A stretch of DNA of 64,000 nucleotides from Angiostrongylus vasorum (GCA_018806985.1 JADANN010000070.1:248001-312000); one strand, 5' to 3'. Shown: positions 36,101 to 48,790, counted from the first letter of the stretch. The notes: generated from the letters alone by a model not told the origin. Numbers and translations are program-made.

Positions 36101-39100
36101 AGCAAAGAAAAAAAATTGTACAAGCGGGATTTCGTCCAGTAGAACACGATGGTGCTCTTTAATTCATCGTTGTTTTTCGTGGCTACAGTGTCTACATGGA
36201 AACTTTAAAAATTTGTATTTCATGTTCATTTCGCCTAGAATTTTACCTCTGTGCAAACTTAACACTGGAGGAATATTTTATAAAAGTTGCACATATACGT
36301 AGAAGTGAGAGAACAAAAACTTCTCTATAACTCTTCAAAGCTTTTAACTTTTCCACTACTCCATTCATGGAAAAATGATCACGCGTCTTCAAAAGATCAT
36401 CATCGTCGCGCATGAGCTAATAACGACCTAACTCGAGAGCGGGAGAGGGAGTGGGCGTCATTGACGAGCTTTCACAAATGCATTCATGTTGCACCAGTGA
36501 GGAAAACAGCACCAAATGCTTTGCATAGTTTTTAACACTCATATCCTTTTGGTTCTAAAGCTCACATTTAGAACCTAAATGATCTACAACCATAGTGGGG
36601 CTACCAGCATTGTTGAATGCGCTGTCGAGAGAGTGGCGCTGTCATCATACGCCATGACAAAAATGAAAGTGTCAATTCAAAATTACACAACTCCGGAAGT
36701 CAAAGGTCAGAAACGCAACCGTTCACCCAATATTTCGAAAACTAGGTGGGGTTGGGAAGAACTGGTTTTATTTCACGGCAATCGGTGGATGAGAGCCGTT
36801 AGTGCAGGAAGCCACTGGATGTCAGGATGAAACCACCGTCCCAGATTTAGTAATGGCAATGCAGAATAGCTAACAACCTCCTTAGTTATTACAAATAATG
36901 CTCTAACAACTATCTTTAGAGTAGTGAGCTACTAGATCACCTCGCTGTTTCTCCATTTTAGCAAAAATTTTTTTTGGAAATATTGTCAGGAAAATAAAAT
37001 ACCTACACGTTGTTGATTTGTTCCATATTTTTCGTCTTTCTGCATTGTGTTACTTGAAGAGAAATAATATTTTTTGAAAAAAATAAAGAGGAGCAAACGT
37101 TTGGTGCTAATCAGTGCCTTAGGGAATCTAAACAAATCTGGTACCGATTTGCCGACCCCCGGCGAAATGAGCCTTGCTTGACACCGGGCGGCGAGGTGAA
37201 GCAACAGACTATGTTCATCGAAGGTCGTCTCAAACGTTTGAGGTGCATGCCTCTTATTTTTTGTCACTAATGATTAAATTAAATTGACACTGATTTTCAT
37301 CATTAATTTAATTAATAATCATTTATTATTTATCATTAACAGTGGTAATGACGATGCTAGCAATGATATTACTATGACTGGAACAACTAAAATAACAAAC
37401 AAGGTGCTAGGATAAAATTACAATCTTACAGTTATGAATAACCTGTTTAATGAAGCTTTTTTTATATACGATGTCACAGCACACGACACAACTAGCAAAG
37501 GGTAGCGGAATATTGTTTAGCTCATTCCTTTTTTTTTCTTTCATTCACTGAAGGAATTCCACATGTCAGAGAAGAATGGTGCTACTTTTTCTCTATTGTA
37601 ATGCACTATGGATTTCCAGGGTGACACGGCGATTTATCACACTCCACATTCGACGTTATCAACGGACGCATTGACCTACATGAAGGAAAGCGTTCGTTTA
37701 TTATTCAACTACAAAATATGAAGTACTCACATTTAGTGGCCCTCCACCTCTTTGGGATCCTTCTAATCAGCATATAGGAAGGGTTATGTTCCGCCTTAAT
37801 CAGCTTTAATATGATTGCTATTATATGATATGGATGAGGTGTTATTCATTCCAGAAGTTCTTTTAAGGTAATGAATGAAACAGCGTCGATAAAATACGGA
37901 ATGTAAAAAGTTTTTAACCTGTTGGATTAGAAAAAGAAACATATTTGAAGCTCTTGTGGATGTGAGCTTGTCGTAAAAGCCGGCATTGAACATGTAAGGT
38001 ATACCAGAGACTCGAATCTCGTGGAGTCCACCACATAGTTCCAAAAATATTTGAATAAACTAGTGAAAAAAGAGTGCTTGACTGAAAAAAGCCCGTTCAG
38101 TTAGGTCTTCTTCTCAGTGGGCAACAAGGCATCGATTTACGTCTTGACGGTATTCAAAGAGAACAACTGGAAAATAAGCAACATTTGGAAATTGGACTAA
38201 AAAATGTCGTCGGCGAGTTGAAAGCCGAAATGGTTCATAAAGCTCTTGAGCATTCGATGGAACTGGAGAAGATGAAGATTAAGGTGAGCAACTAAATCTT
38301 AAAAAGCATTATATCGTTAGGACCCATTCCTCACTGAATTTGGTAGAATGATCAAAAGCCATTGGGTGAAATGGAATTTATTATGCTGTTCAAGGTAGAA
38401 AAAGAGTCAACAAATCGATAGCAGTGACAGAATTTCTGAGATTTGAAGAAAAAAATTCCACTCATGCTTTCTAGTCCTGCCAAAACCTCGAAGTCTTAAA
38501 AGTAAGAAAAATTTCAGCTTTGATGGAGGAAGAAAACTCTGGAAAGCAAATGAGATATACGACAAAGAATTGAATGATTAAATAAGTAATAAATACGAGT
38601 TGGGTACAGTGGTTGTAGGTGCATTGTAATACACGCATTTGACTCAGTATTCCACCCTATTCTGTCCAAGTTCTCAATTCCCACGATCGTACTAGGCTTG
38701 TCTGAGGGATAAAAGCACTAACTTAGTGTATTTTAACCTACCACAAGCAATTACATATGTCTGAACATTCAATCACTCGCACGATGCTTTTTGTATATGG
38801 TTCGACATCACATAAATATACTGATCCCAGCACTTCTTACATTAGACTCTTTTTACTCGGATCCCTGACCCACGATAGTCTTGCGATTGGTGTTTTAATT
38901 CGACTACAATTTAAGGATTTTCATTCTCTTCTGTGAATTTTCTTGAGTCCCGGTGGAATAGATTTTTTCTGGAGTATTAAAATAGTTCTTTCGAGACAGT
39001 TAACTACTACCAATTTACTTACTCAAAAAGATGCAAGGCTTTGTTGTATCTGGGTAGGGTCTGACTAGTTCCTTACCCGTGCTGAACTGCTTCACCATTA

Positions 39101-39527
39101 CTGACTTGCTCGCACTGCCTCATAGCATGCTACATAAAACAATTCAAAGCAACGTTTTTCAAGCCATTAAAATTATATTTTGTTGTTTTAGCAAGAACAT
39201 ATCTACGATGACTTCAACTTATTGAATATTCGTCTGGGAGAGATGGAACACTTAGTGTCGAAACTAATGCAGGAATCTGGTGAACCACCATTTGAAGTGG
39301 TCAGAGTGCAAAGCACCAACGAACCGAGTAAAATCGAAGAGCTGCCGCTAAGTGATGATTCTGTCCATAGCGTGTTGTCCGTTTCTTCTGGGTCACCTAC
39401 TGAAGGACCAGCTGATTCTGTCAAGAAAACGCGGAAACCTTCACAAGCGTTCATACTTACTCAGAGACCAGCTTGCGAAACAGCTAAAATCATTATAGGA
39501 GATCAGACAGATACAACGCATATTTAA
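30131..39527 (+). CDS. Unrecognised 267-aa protein with coiled-coil-like middle and Ser-rich tail (5 exons)
   Basis: I do not recognise the family. Model with consistent phases: 30131-30187, 30725-30931, 33025-33062, 38118-38283 and 39192-39527, totalling 804 nt. It starts MAHGNDTGWSGTKF and ends DTTHI with TAA at 39525-39527. Residues 20-100 are charged and helical in character (SRIAVALEKVASASENYKAS, DEKLTRKEECSRE). Residues 101-190 look like an extended coiled coil (LDGIQREQLENKQHLEIGLK, EHSMELEKMKIKQEHIYDD, LNIRLGEMEHLVSKLM). From about 195 on it is acidic/Ser-rich and probably disordered (SDDSVHSVLSVSSGS). No signal peptide or membrane segment. The last two exons are strongest. The exon 1/2 acceptor (ATTAAG) and the 38-nt exon 3 are weaker, and extra exons in the long introns cannot be excluded. 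A scaffold-type protein is possible but not shown. Confidence 0.6.
32549..32700 (+). repeat. SINE fragment (head and part of body)
   Basis: ATGTAGCGCATTAGTTAGAG (A-box region) and CCCTGCGATAATCACAGGAT match the SINE head, and GCGCATTCAATCACCTCTAT matches the body. The middle is deleted. It lies in intron 3... of the gene spanning 30131-39527, more exactly between its exons at 30931 and 33025 (intron 2). Confidence 0.65.
33646..34000 (-). pseudogene. Decayed RTE-type LINE fragment, family 2 (reverse transcriptase)
   Basis: On the - strand an open frame of 116 codons begins with LIELRFAEETFIFSNSTSE, the counterpart of the LRFADEIVIFSRSASE active-site block of the family-2 copy near 14690. QKKLFHEK follows in place of RKKTQFMKN. 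The catalytic ADD has become AEE, so the fragment could not work. It lies in intron 3 of the unrecognised gene. Confidence 0.6.
34740..34955 (+). repeat. Unclassified repeat pair, copy 1
   Basis: CGACATCACAAACTTTGTGA, TGATCCCAGCACGTCTTGCA and GTTGAATTCTGGTCGAATCG find diverged counterparts, in the same order, at 38800-38960. No coding meaning was recognised. It lies in intron 3 of the unrecognised gene. Confidence 0.5.
34985..35090 (-). repeat. SINE head fragment
   Basis: Reverse complement reads TATAGCGCATTGGTCAGGGG (A-box region) and later GTGGTTCGATCC (B box). The body is missing. Confidence 0.6.
35530..35870 (+). mobile_element. RTE-type LINE fragment, family 1 (reverse transcriptase)
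   Basis: GGATTGGAATGGAACATCAT and GTGGTAGTAGATAGCCAACA match the TLEWDNMGVEIDGRQ region of the better copy, and ACGAATATCTCCGATTAATC matches its GTNISECSS region. Short, with internal loss and stops. Confidence 0.6.
35871..37080. other. Intron 3 DNA, no feature recognised
   Basis: Sequence between exons of the unrecognised gene. A frame at 36579-36830 has no recognisable motif. Nothing else was seen. Confidence 0.35.
37081..37185 (-). repeat. SINE fragment (3' half)
   Basis: AAAATAAAGAGGAGCAAACG is followed by GGTGCTAATCAGTGCCTTAG and CTGGTACCGATTTGCCGACC, matching the tail and body of reverse-oriented SINE copies. The tRNA-like head is missing. Confidence 0.55.
38598..38720 (+). repeat. 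Old SINE fragment
   Basis: TTGGGTACAGTGGTTGTAGG and GCATTGTAATACACGCATTT match the SINE head. Later text (GATCGTACTAGGCTTGTCTG) is only loosely similar to the body. It lies in intron 4 of the unrecognised gene. Confidence 0.45.
38800..38990 (+). repeat. Unclassified repeat pair, copy 2
   Basis: Counterpart of 34740-34955 (TTCGACATCACATAAATATA, CTGATCCCAGCACTTCTTAC, TTGAGTCCCGGTGGAATAGA). Diverged. Confidence 0.45.
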
Positions 39528-42500
39528 TGCATAATTTTTCAAATGTAACGTTGACGGAGAACTTCTGTCTCATCACTTGTTTCTTTTTTGTGAAAGACAT
39601 CTTGATAAGCTAAAACTTTCTTGATGTTGTTGCGTAGATAACAGATGTACTCACTGTTGCTGGCGTACCTTTTTTCCTTCTGTCTACACTTTTTTTTAAT
39701 GCATGACTGTCAGTATTATCGTAAATGTTTTGCCATAATCGATTTTGTAAAAAGTTTATTCTCAAACCTCCCGCTGTACTTCCTTATTTTTGTGATTATA
39801 GTAATGATTTTCATTTACAACGGTGACTTTCAATGCTGTTATCGGTTGAGGTAAATCACCTCCAATTTGCATTGTTTATATTTACTCCTCTACTTTTTTT
39901 TCGCTAGAAAGCTGCAAACCCTTTTGGATAAGTTTGACGTTCCGCTGTGGTGAGGTGAGGCTGACTCGGTTAGCGGGAATGTTGTTGAAGGTGAAAGCCT
40001 CGCGACTGTGGTACCCTTGTCTAGAAAGGACTGAACCGTTTCGCAAATCACAATTACGGTCAACTGTCAACAACTTCTGCAAACGTTTTTTACAGCTATC
40101 CGATTGGGCTTTTTTAGTAGTGCTTCTAAATTGATCTTGACAGCTGGCTTCTTGGACATTTGGGAACACAAAGCAAGGGTCTCTCTAAAAACTGTCGTCT
40201 GTTTTCTATTTCCATGGAATTCTGAAACATTAATTTGTAAGGAAATATTTTTGCGCTTTCGTTAACCCCCTGTATTATGCGATTGGGTCGAACAACGAAA
40301 GCGGGACTCAGCATTTTAGAAAGGCAAGCTTATTCACTGTGTTTTTTAATGAATTCCATTACTGTATGTTGTTATCGACGAACCAGTGGAATCCATTGTC
40401 GCCAGCCTTTCCAATGAGTCATCAAACAGTGCTTATCACACTAGCGTCTTACCATCGTTAATAGATGTCTCTACGACGGCATGCAATGATAAAATTTACT
40501 GATTCTTCTCTAGCCACCAATATTTTCCGTGCTTAAGACATTTTTTTATTCGTTCACTATCTGCTTTTTATTCTGATGAATCACTTCAACAATGAGCTGT
40601 TATGACGGTTATGAATCGCTCATCCCACAGGCGTCGATGTGTCATATGAATCGGTTAGTAAAAATTTGAGAGGTGATGAAATTGCTTGGTGTTGTCGTTG
40701 TCCTCGTCTTCGTGCTACCATATTGTCATTATCGTAGTCGAGCTGTCTGTCGATATCTTTATGTTACTGGCGTTGTTAATCCGCCTTCCACGATTGACAC
40801 CACCCGTTCAGCTACGGTCCGCACACAGATCACAACATGGATAAACAACACGTCCGAACCTTACCGCTGGAACATTTCTACGTTTTTTTTTCTGTGTCTG
40901 GAATAATCGCTCTTTTATAGAGTTTCTATTGGCGAAAATTAAGCAGTAATGCAACTTCTCACAATTCTATCCTTCCTCCAAAATTCCTAACTAAAAATTG
41001 GACGGACTAAACAATTCCGAGTTTTCTGGAGAGAGAAAGTGCAAGTAGAGCGTAGAGATCTTAACTGTGAATTTTGCCTTTACAAAAAAAAATTATTTTT
41101 TGATAGAATGAAATAATTGCTGGGGACATATAAATGGAGCTGGAAGATTTCTCATGCGTTGAGAACTCGTTTCAAGCTATTTTACCATACGCTTTAAAGT
41201 GAAACGATCACACCAAGTGATGTTGAAGAAAGGAAAGGCGTCAAAGCATCTATAACTAGAAGCAACGCGCGAAGTCGAAATCTGTATGAAATCGTTTTGT
41301 TTTCCGACCCAAGATCGATAATTTTAATCGCTCTGGGCCAAAGAATAAGCCTAGCGGTCTTGTCAACGAAGAAGAAAGTTTCATCTGATACGCTTACCTA
41401 CTGTTGGTCATCTTCACGTTCGGTCCGACCTATGTTAGAAATCATGCAAGAATTTGGTGAAATGATTCACGATACACATCAATATTGTGAACTTTACAGC
41501 TTACCTGTCACATTGCAATGTTTGCTTTTATTTTTACTCTAAGTAAATTTATTTGTTTTCTTTTTGAAGTGAAATACTCCATCCATTTTTCACTCTTAAA
41601 ACATTTTCTAACCAATTTGAAAAAACAAAGCATTTCATTAGCAGTTCTTCGCCACGTTTTGGATAACAACACCTAGAAAATGGTTTTAACGAGGACTGGG
41701 ATGACTTCGTCACATTATACTCCTTTCTCTCTCTATATATATTTTATGGATTTCGCACTTTTTGTGAAGACGACGACGAAATTATGATAGGCGTGGAGAT
41801 GGAAATTAAGAAAACTAGACTGTCTTCATCATCTCACAATTTCTCATTCCTCTATGTCTATCCACACCTTATTTTATGATGTGATAGATAGCGTAACTTT
41901 GTGTATTCTCAATACTACGTCGTCGTTTCATGTTTTTTCTTGGACCTTTTAAAACTAAAAGCCGAAGCAGTAATTTTGACTGTAGTAGTTGTCTTGTAAC
42001 CTGGAACTGCATAATGAAAAGACTTCACTCCAGGAAATCCTAGCATGTTGTGAAAACTTCGACCAAAAAAAAAGTGTAAGGAATTGAATTTGTGGGAAAA
42101 CGTCCCGGCATGGTTATCGCGCTAAGAGTCGTTCATTCAACGATGACATTTCCTTTGTCAACGCTTCAATCACTGGTTAACAACGAATCTGTTAAGCAGG
42201 TTATCAGCTGCTAAAGGGATTGAAATCGGAGCTTCAAAATCTCTTTAGCTCTATATGAGTTCGTTCGCAAGAACGAATGTAGTTGTTTTATAGCCAGACT
42301 CTTCTTACGTGACTATTCAGCATCAATCCGATCAACATGCCAAAAATTCCTTCGTGGACAAAAACCACATGCATTCGCCACATTCAACTGTCGTTATGAT
42401 TTTAAAGATTGATGCGGAGATGGAGATTTTGGGACGAAAAGAAAACCAGACGAAAAAAAAGTTTCAAAGTGCACGTGTAACAACCTATTTAGAGATGATT

Positions 42501-43919
42501 CATCTCATTTGCGTCAATGACATGAACATTCAGTTCGGAAGAATGATTTTAAGGCATTAGCTAGAATAGTTCAAGTACTTATACAAAAACCTGAAAACCT
42601 TCTTAAATTAACGCTAGTATAGACAAAGTGCACAAAGATTCATCAATAGCAAGCTAGCAGTTCTTTGTCTAGTTATAACATATTTGCTTTAAATTAAATT
42701 ATCTAAAACCAAAAAAAAACGTTACAGCTTAAGCATTTCGTCACACTTAAACAGCTTTTCTTAGAAAGGCTTAATATGATTCGTTTTCAGGAATAGATAT
42801 TTTCAGCTGAGTGTTCAGATTTTAAGCGGTCATGTAGGGTAGTAATTAAAGTTGCCTTGCAACATGGACATGGATAGTAATCCAAACGGAATAAGATGGG
42901 CACCTATCCAGAGCTGTGAGATTGTTATCGGACTTGTTGAGGATGATCAATGGGAACTGATACGTTATCCAGGCCAACGAAAGCTATTTTACAGGCGAAA
43001 AGTGCTTTCAGTTTCTTTCCTTTGAGTACATAGTAACGTCGAAGTAAAGGAAGAATGGCAAAACTCTGAATGCTTTATCTTTTATCCTTTATTAAGATTT
43101 CACTTTTGGTTTATTTGTGAATCGGAAACACGATAGACCTTAAGCTCACTTGTAATTCCGTTTATAACCTGCGAGGTATTACCAGTAACGGTTTCGGCTG
43201 CCTACGATCTAAAGCTGCCTAGTAGGCTATGTTCGCAGAGGGAAATTAAGATCATAACACTTTTCTATAAGGCCTTATATTTCTGCCGTTCGCTTCTAGT
43301 GGAAACGTAGCTACAGTTTCCTCCTCTCAACCACAGAAGTGCAGGTAAGTCAAGGCAAGTTGATACATACTCATTCGTTAGTTGTTGAGCTCACCCGGAG
43401 CGGCGGCTGTACTATTTTGGTACAGTGATAAGCTTAGTAATAATAGTCTTGTTTGTTAGAGGCAAATATGAACGCGCCTTTATATGAGCACATATATTTG
43501 TATATGGAGGGTGTTAAGGTAATATGGCGCAACTGGGCTCAGGAGTTCACATACTGGCACGCAATACTTCCTGCTCTTCTGAAAGCAAGTTCATATTCGC
43601 TTATGGTCTGTATCTAACCACTTCTGAGCTGCATAAGGATGAGCTACGTTGAGTTATGAATAACTGAGTCGTGATTCCTCTTCCCAATGACATTGATATA
43701 TTTGAACTTGTACCTATTCGTTATTTTTTCTCCACCGAAAGTGAAACTGTCAAATGCTTTTACGTAGTAACGCAAACTTTATGCAGAAAACAAATTGAAA
43801 AAGCATGAGTGACAACTCTTATGGCTGTAAGAGCCACTTCTTTAAATATTTTCCCTGTTGAGTCAAATATGTTCTCCGACATTTTCACTGTTTAAATGTC
43901 ATCACCGATTAATGCCTAC
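39528..43919. other. Intergenic DNA with a few weak open frames
   Basis: No confident gene. The frame at 40676-40906 (76 aa, MKLLGVVVVLVFVLPYCHYR at its start) has a hydrophobic N-terminus that could be a signal or membrane segment, but lacks support. Frames at 41297-41542 and 42309-42560 have no recognised motif. A SINE-tail-like (TTTATCC) end occurs near 43075-43092, with a very diverged head possible near 42835. Confidence 0.35.
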
Positions 43920-44210
43920 TACGGTAGTTATTGGGACACGTGGAGACTCGCATAGAATAGTGGATGAACACAATACAACATGCATTGCGCTCACCGTCCT
44001 TGGTTCACATGGATCTCATTCCTTCGGTAAATTGGTACCATACTTGTCTGGAAAGACTGGAACATTGGTAGAACACCCTTGTTAACTCCCGAAGTTCGTC
44101 GTTTAGGTCAAATATGCATTCAGTCACTTCTACTGTGTTATTGAAAGAATCGGTTCCAATGAGCATCCATAAGAATCCCTAAGCGCTTTGTCTTTTATCC
44201 TTTATGAGGC
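43920..44210 (+). repeat. tRNA-derived SINE copy, diverged
   Basis: The body is clear (GGTACCATACTTGTCTGGAA, GGTCAAATATGCATTCAGTC) and so is the 3' end (GCGCTTTGTCTTTTATCCTT). The tRNA-like head near 43940-43990 is decayed. Confidence 0.7.
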
Positions 44211-45254
44211 AGCTGTGTGACGATTTCTTTCGCTTACTTATGCAATGTCATAACTCTATGCATGGAAGAAATAAACAATTTGATAGCGATGATAAAACAT
44301 TTTTACATGATAGCTTCTTCTTGCGACATCTCGAAATAAATGTGTAGCGAGAATTTTCTGGCATGTCATCAATCGTCAGTGCACAAGCACAAGATTTTCT
44401 GCCACCATTTCATACTGGCAAATTTTTTTACCTCTCGGTGGAAGAAGTAGAAGAATGCTCTGACGAAATCGACGTAGACCACTTCTGCAATTCCATTTTT
44501 CATTGTCATCTCGACGATTTCAATTTTCGAGCTCACGAAAATCACTTCCGGCTTTTCTGCCACGACCTACTAGAAGCACAGTGCCTTGAAGCGATTTTGT
44601 TGTCATCTAAGCAAGAATTTTTGCCCTAGCTAATTTGAATGAAGCTGATGGTTTTAGTTGTTGGTTTTTTTATGGTCGTAGTCCAGTCGAAAATAGCTTG
44701 CATCCTAAAGCGTAGTGGAATAAAGTTGAAACCTGAACGAAGAGAAATCGCCCTAAAGTCGCATTTTAATGAGCAAATCACTGCTGGTGGAAAGCATAAT
44801 GAATTAAGTTAGACACTACGAAAAAAAGTTGTTTCAGCGCAGCAGTGTGAACCTTTGTGGTTTGATTACGGCGATTATTGGGTTTCGCTACTGTTCGTAG
44901 GTCTTCTCACTCATTTCGAGTTTGTAGAACTTCTCACTCAATTGATCGCTTGGATGCAAGTCAAGATTGTTCACGAACAGGTCTTCGGAAACTTTTCGAC
45001 AGTCTTCTTGAGTATGCCTTAAATTTTTACGTTTAAAGTATTCTTCTTAACCCGTCTAACTCACATCTTTCAGCTGCCTTTCTAACAATCGTCGATATGA
45101 AAATAGGCTGCCACTAAGAAGTTCCCGCTCACTCTACTTACTAAATAGAGCTTCTCAGTAGTTCCCACTTACCATTTGAAACTGTTTTGGGTTCATCGAC
45201 GTTTTTCAACAGACTAACTGTCTAAAAAGTGCACTTTGTAGCCTTTATACCTGC
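44211..45254. other. Intergenic DNA, no gene recognised
   Basis: Frames at 44363-44629 (+) and 44369-44563 (-) overlap each other. Neither has a recognised motif. Confidence 0.35.
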
Positions 45255-45542
45255 GAAGTGGGCGCGTGTCGCGCAGTGGTTGGAGGCGCCCACTGCGACA
45301 CACGTGGAATCGATTCCCGCGCCCATGGCCCACCAAGCCTTCCATTCTCCTCCGTGGTCGGCAAATTCCTACCAGACTTGTCTGGGAGGATAGCAGCACT
45401 GGCTCGATACATCGGCAGATCACCGCGAGTCATTATAAAGGTCAGATATGCATTCAATCACCCCCAACGATACTTAATGAAGTCGAATGTTTGGCGCATC
45501 CCTCGGGGATTGATCAACGCCTAGAGCTTTATCCTTTATATC
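45255..45542 (+). repeat. tRNA-derived SINE copy, near full length
   Basis: The head GGGCGCGTGTCGCGCAGTGG and the B-box region GGAATCGATTCCCGCGCCC are followed by the full body. The 3' end is GAGCTTTATCCTTTATATC. Together with 3223-3517 it gives the best consensus in the window. Confidence 0.85.
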
Positions 45543-45588
45543 TGCTAATGATTAATCGCCTAACGCATTTGGATAGACCGCAAAAAAT

Positions 45589-45834
45589 GGTACACTATTT
45601 CATCTTGGTCGGAAGTGCTCTTGTACCCTTGGTTGTCGAAATGCGAGATACGCTGGAGATTCATTCCACGGCCAGATCTCGTGATCTGAAAATGAGTTGG
45701 ATACCACCATTCGGAAGCCCAGATGAAAATGAAGAGATGCCTGCCACGATTCAGCGCTGTCGTCGTAACAAGCTAGTTGGAAGGTGGATAATCTTTTCAT
45801 TTTTCACAAGAAGAGTAGACACCAAACTGTGGTG
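45589..45834 (+). CDS. Possible small ORF, 81-82 aa, unknown
   Basis: Starts MVHYFILVGSALVPLVVEMR, which resembles a short hydrophobic signal/anchor, then a polar stretch with MSWIPPFGSPDENEEMP. It directly follows a SINE. A GTGGAT donor-like site after TTGGAAG (45785) could make it a first exon, but no downstream exon was found. I do not recognise it; chance is quite possible. Confidence 0.2.
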
Positions 45835-45839
45835 ACGAG

Positions 45840-47640
45840 TAGTGAAAGCCTTAGCAGGGCTGTCGAGTCGAGTGGAAGTTTTATTTGAAATGTATAGATG
45901 TTTTTCGTGAGCACAGGGCACTTACGTAAACAAGGAGAGCATTTAGCGATATTCGATTTCTAGAGGATAGATTTACCTGGAGCTGGCACACACGAATATT
46001 CAAACCTCTTTATAACATCGTTATTTAATTAGTAAGGCACATTGAAGAGTTTCATTCCTTGATTTGTGGCTTAAGCTTCCACATAAATAGGAGAATTTTG
46101 TGCAATGAGAAATATACGGGACATCTGTTCGCTTTTTGTCGACGATTTGCTGTAGTGAGTAATGCGCGTTGGCATTGTAACTCCGAAAACACAATATTCC
46201 GATAAATAACTGGAAAGTTTTTTCTTTTCTATGAAAAAGAGCCCTGATTGTATGGCCAACCAATCACAGGGAATCTGTTAGTTTTGGAAACATTGCGGCG
46301 TCCTACATGACTTCCTGGAGACGAAATTGCCAGTTGTTTCTGCTTTTAGGGTTCCTAAATATATTCACTCATAAATAATGAATATAAGCATAAGACTACT
46401 TTTAATTTAACGTCTACAACGTAACAGATCTTTTAAAATAATTTGTAATTTTTGTCAATGCTTATCATTATTTTCAACGATATTGATGTACTTCACTAGC
46501 ATTGGTGCCGTCTGATAAGGATAATCATGATATCAAGCTCATATTTTCTTTCTTTTCGGTTTTTAAAACGGTCCTTCCAAGACCTAATATTATTCGTTGA
46601 CCGATGGGACCACCATGTTTGTTCAGGCGCACGGCTATAGATAAGGTGCACCCGCAGTGTGCAGCGTTTTGTCGAAACAGAAATCTTTTAAATTTATTCA
46701 CGACCACATCGTAAAATAAGGATATCTCGATGTGGACGTATTCTTGAATTCTCTTGGTTTTTGTTTAGGCTTTTTTGGGCTGAGGTTCGGCTCACTTTTG
46801 ACGATTGATAGACGATGTGAGCCTGTTGAGTTGCCCCGAAAACATTTCGCACATTCCAGTGCTGGCTCCGAAATTCACCCTACGAACATCGTTGTAAGAT
46901 TGGGCGAAGCGTGAATTGTCGGACTATGATGATCTGGTTAAATGTGGATCGAAACAACATCGGAATTATGGCGCCAAACGAGGACATCAGCTCTTCCGAC
47001 ACGCCCACACTGGTCCTGGCACCCAACGATAAATAGCGGCAGATGGCCTCAACATCACATATATATATCTATATGTACAGACTATCGATGTCGGACTCAG
47101 AATAACGACTACGCAAGCCTGATTATGGCTAACCGAATTACCGGACATAAACTATTCCCCTAGGATGAAATGATTACGGAGCGCCTTTAATTGCAACAAC
47201 AATGTCGTCTGCTCCAAGCATTTTCCTCCATCATTCAAAATCATTTATGTGAACTCTACCAGCCGGCTAACCAGACGTCCATTTGAAGAGCCTGTCAGTG
47301 ATATCCCGTTAGTGTTACTACATGACTAAGCTGATGTGCGGAATCATGTCACAATTTTATCGACTAACGCGAAGAACAGATTACCGGTGTTGTTCTGCAT
47401 AACGTCTGTAGACCAACTAAAGAACGCGCATAGAATTGGATATCCAGTTTTCAGCACTGCGTACAAGTGCAACATAAAGTTTTTTTCCGATGTTTTTTCT
47501 CTTTGCGTTTAAAAATAGAAAAGCGTTTCGTCTCATCATTCACTCAGTGTCAGTCGCACGTCTAAAGAACCATAATGAACCATAGCTATTAAAACATTTC
47601 GTAATGGGATTGAATTGGTCTTTTCCTTTTCGTCACATGG
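45840..47640. other. Intergenic DNA, no gene recognised
   Basis: Around 46940-47030 one frame reads LNVDRNNIGIMAPNEDISSS followed by a stop shortly after, which looks like a decayed coding relic, but I cannot name it. Nothing else was recognised. Confidence 0.35.
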
Positions 47641-47642
47641 CT

Positions 47643-47676
47643 ACCGCTGCTGCTGCTTCTATGCTGCTGCTACTGA
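47643..47676 (+). repeat. CTG-rich cluster
   Basis: CGCTGCTGCTGC and TGCTGCTGCTAC lie within about 34 bp. As RNA this is a run of YGCY sites, the motif bound by muscleblind proteins. Function is not shown. Confidence 0.6.
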
Positions 47677-48739
47677 ATTCGAAGTGTTCGTAGCCGATAC
47701 ATAAGAGACAATAGATAGACATTGATCCATTCATTTAACTTTTATTTTCAATAGTCGTCTGAGAAGTTAAAATAAGGCAGATCAGAACAACATGCTTGAA
47801 ATAACGCGCAATATTTATCCTGCTGTAGATCATTTGTGAAAATTTAAGAATATCTACACGTTATGAGCATAGCGTGCACATAAGCTAGCTGCTGACTACT
47901 GTACTTTCGAAATTTACTTCCTATCTTTAGTGCAACAGAAGGGGGAGAAAAACATTGGAATAATGTTTCAATTTTGTCGTTTTCTATTAGTGGACGACCG
48001 CCGCTTCACTGTGCTGTAATAGATGAAAATCGAACTCCTAAATTGCAAACTTTTGTTTAAAAAAAGAAATAGAGCGAAAATACTTTCGAGAATGGACCGA
48101 TTGACATGTCCTAATAATTCTAATTTGTTGTAATAATAGATTGGAGAGACGAAACAGCGACACTAAATAAATAGCGTTTCGAAACGAATGTATTAGCTTT
48201 TCAGAGTGATTTATAACATTATGCATACGAGGATTTGCTGCAAAGTACAAAGGACTATGGAAGTGAAAGCCTTAGTTGAAAGTGGTTACTCGATCAAATG
48301 AGTCTGCTGGAATAATCAGCCATAATGGCGATATTAGCTGAAGACTTTAGAAGTCAGCGATACCGAGTCCGTTACGGCCATCACCGCCGCCGCCTTTGTC
48401 ACTGCCAGCACATAACCCACAAATCATTCTAAAGTGCCGGCCTGGTAAGATATAACCTCGCAAGTACTCCGGTCGGCTATTGATTCTACATGCTGGCTAT
48501 TCATAACTATGCTAAAATCCATATGAGTGTTTCCGAAAATCTCGTCAATTTTACATTTCCTTCATTTTTCTCATTTCTTTTTTTTACTTGCAGATGTAAA
48601 TTGGATTAAAAGGCCACTACTTTCGTCTAAGGTAAAGGCTTTATTCACCGCAGATTATTCGCCTTTCCACTCACCTTTCCACAAATGCTGTAAATGATAT
48701 CAAGAAAAAGAATTTGGGGTCGGCAGATATCGGCATGTA

Positions 48740-48790
48740 GTAGAGATAGTGATGATGGCGATGGTGATGATGATGATGACGATGATTTTA
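48740..48790 (+). repeat. Imperfect GAT/ATG trinucleotide tract
   Basis: GATGATGGCGATGGTGATGATGATGATGAC-type sequence. It is the same trinucleotide class as the giant tract at 52.85-54.6 kb, but on the opposite strand and short. Confidence 0.8.

Noticed and set aside
40676..40906. Possible secreted or receptor fragment (MKLLGVVVVLVFVLPY)
   Set aside because: The hydrophobic start loosely resembles a GPCR helix 6, but the following sequence does not fit a receptor and no partner exons were found.
48740..48790. CRISPR-like or minisatellite array
   Set aside because: It is an imperfect GAT microsatellite with no spacer structure. CRISPR arrays are not expected in an animal nuclear genome.
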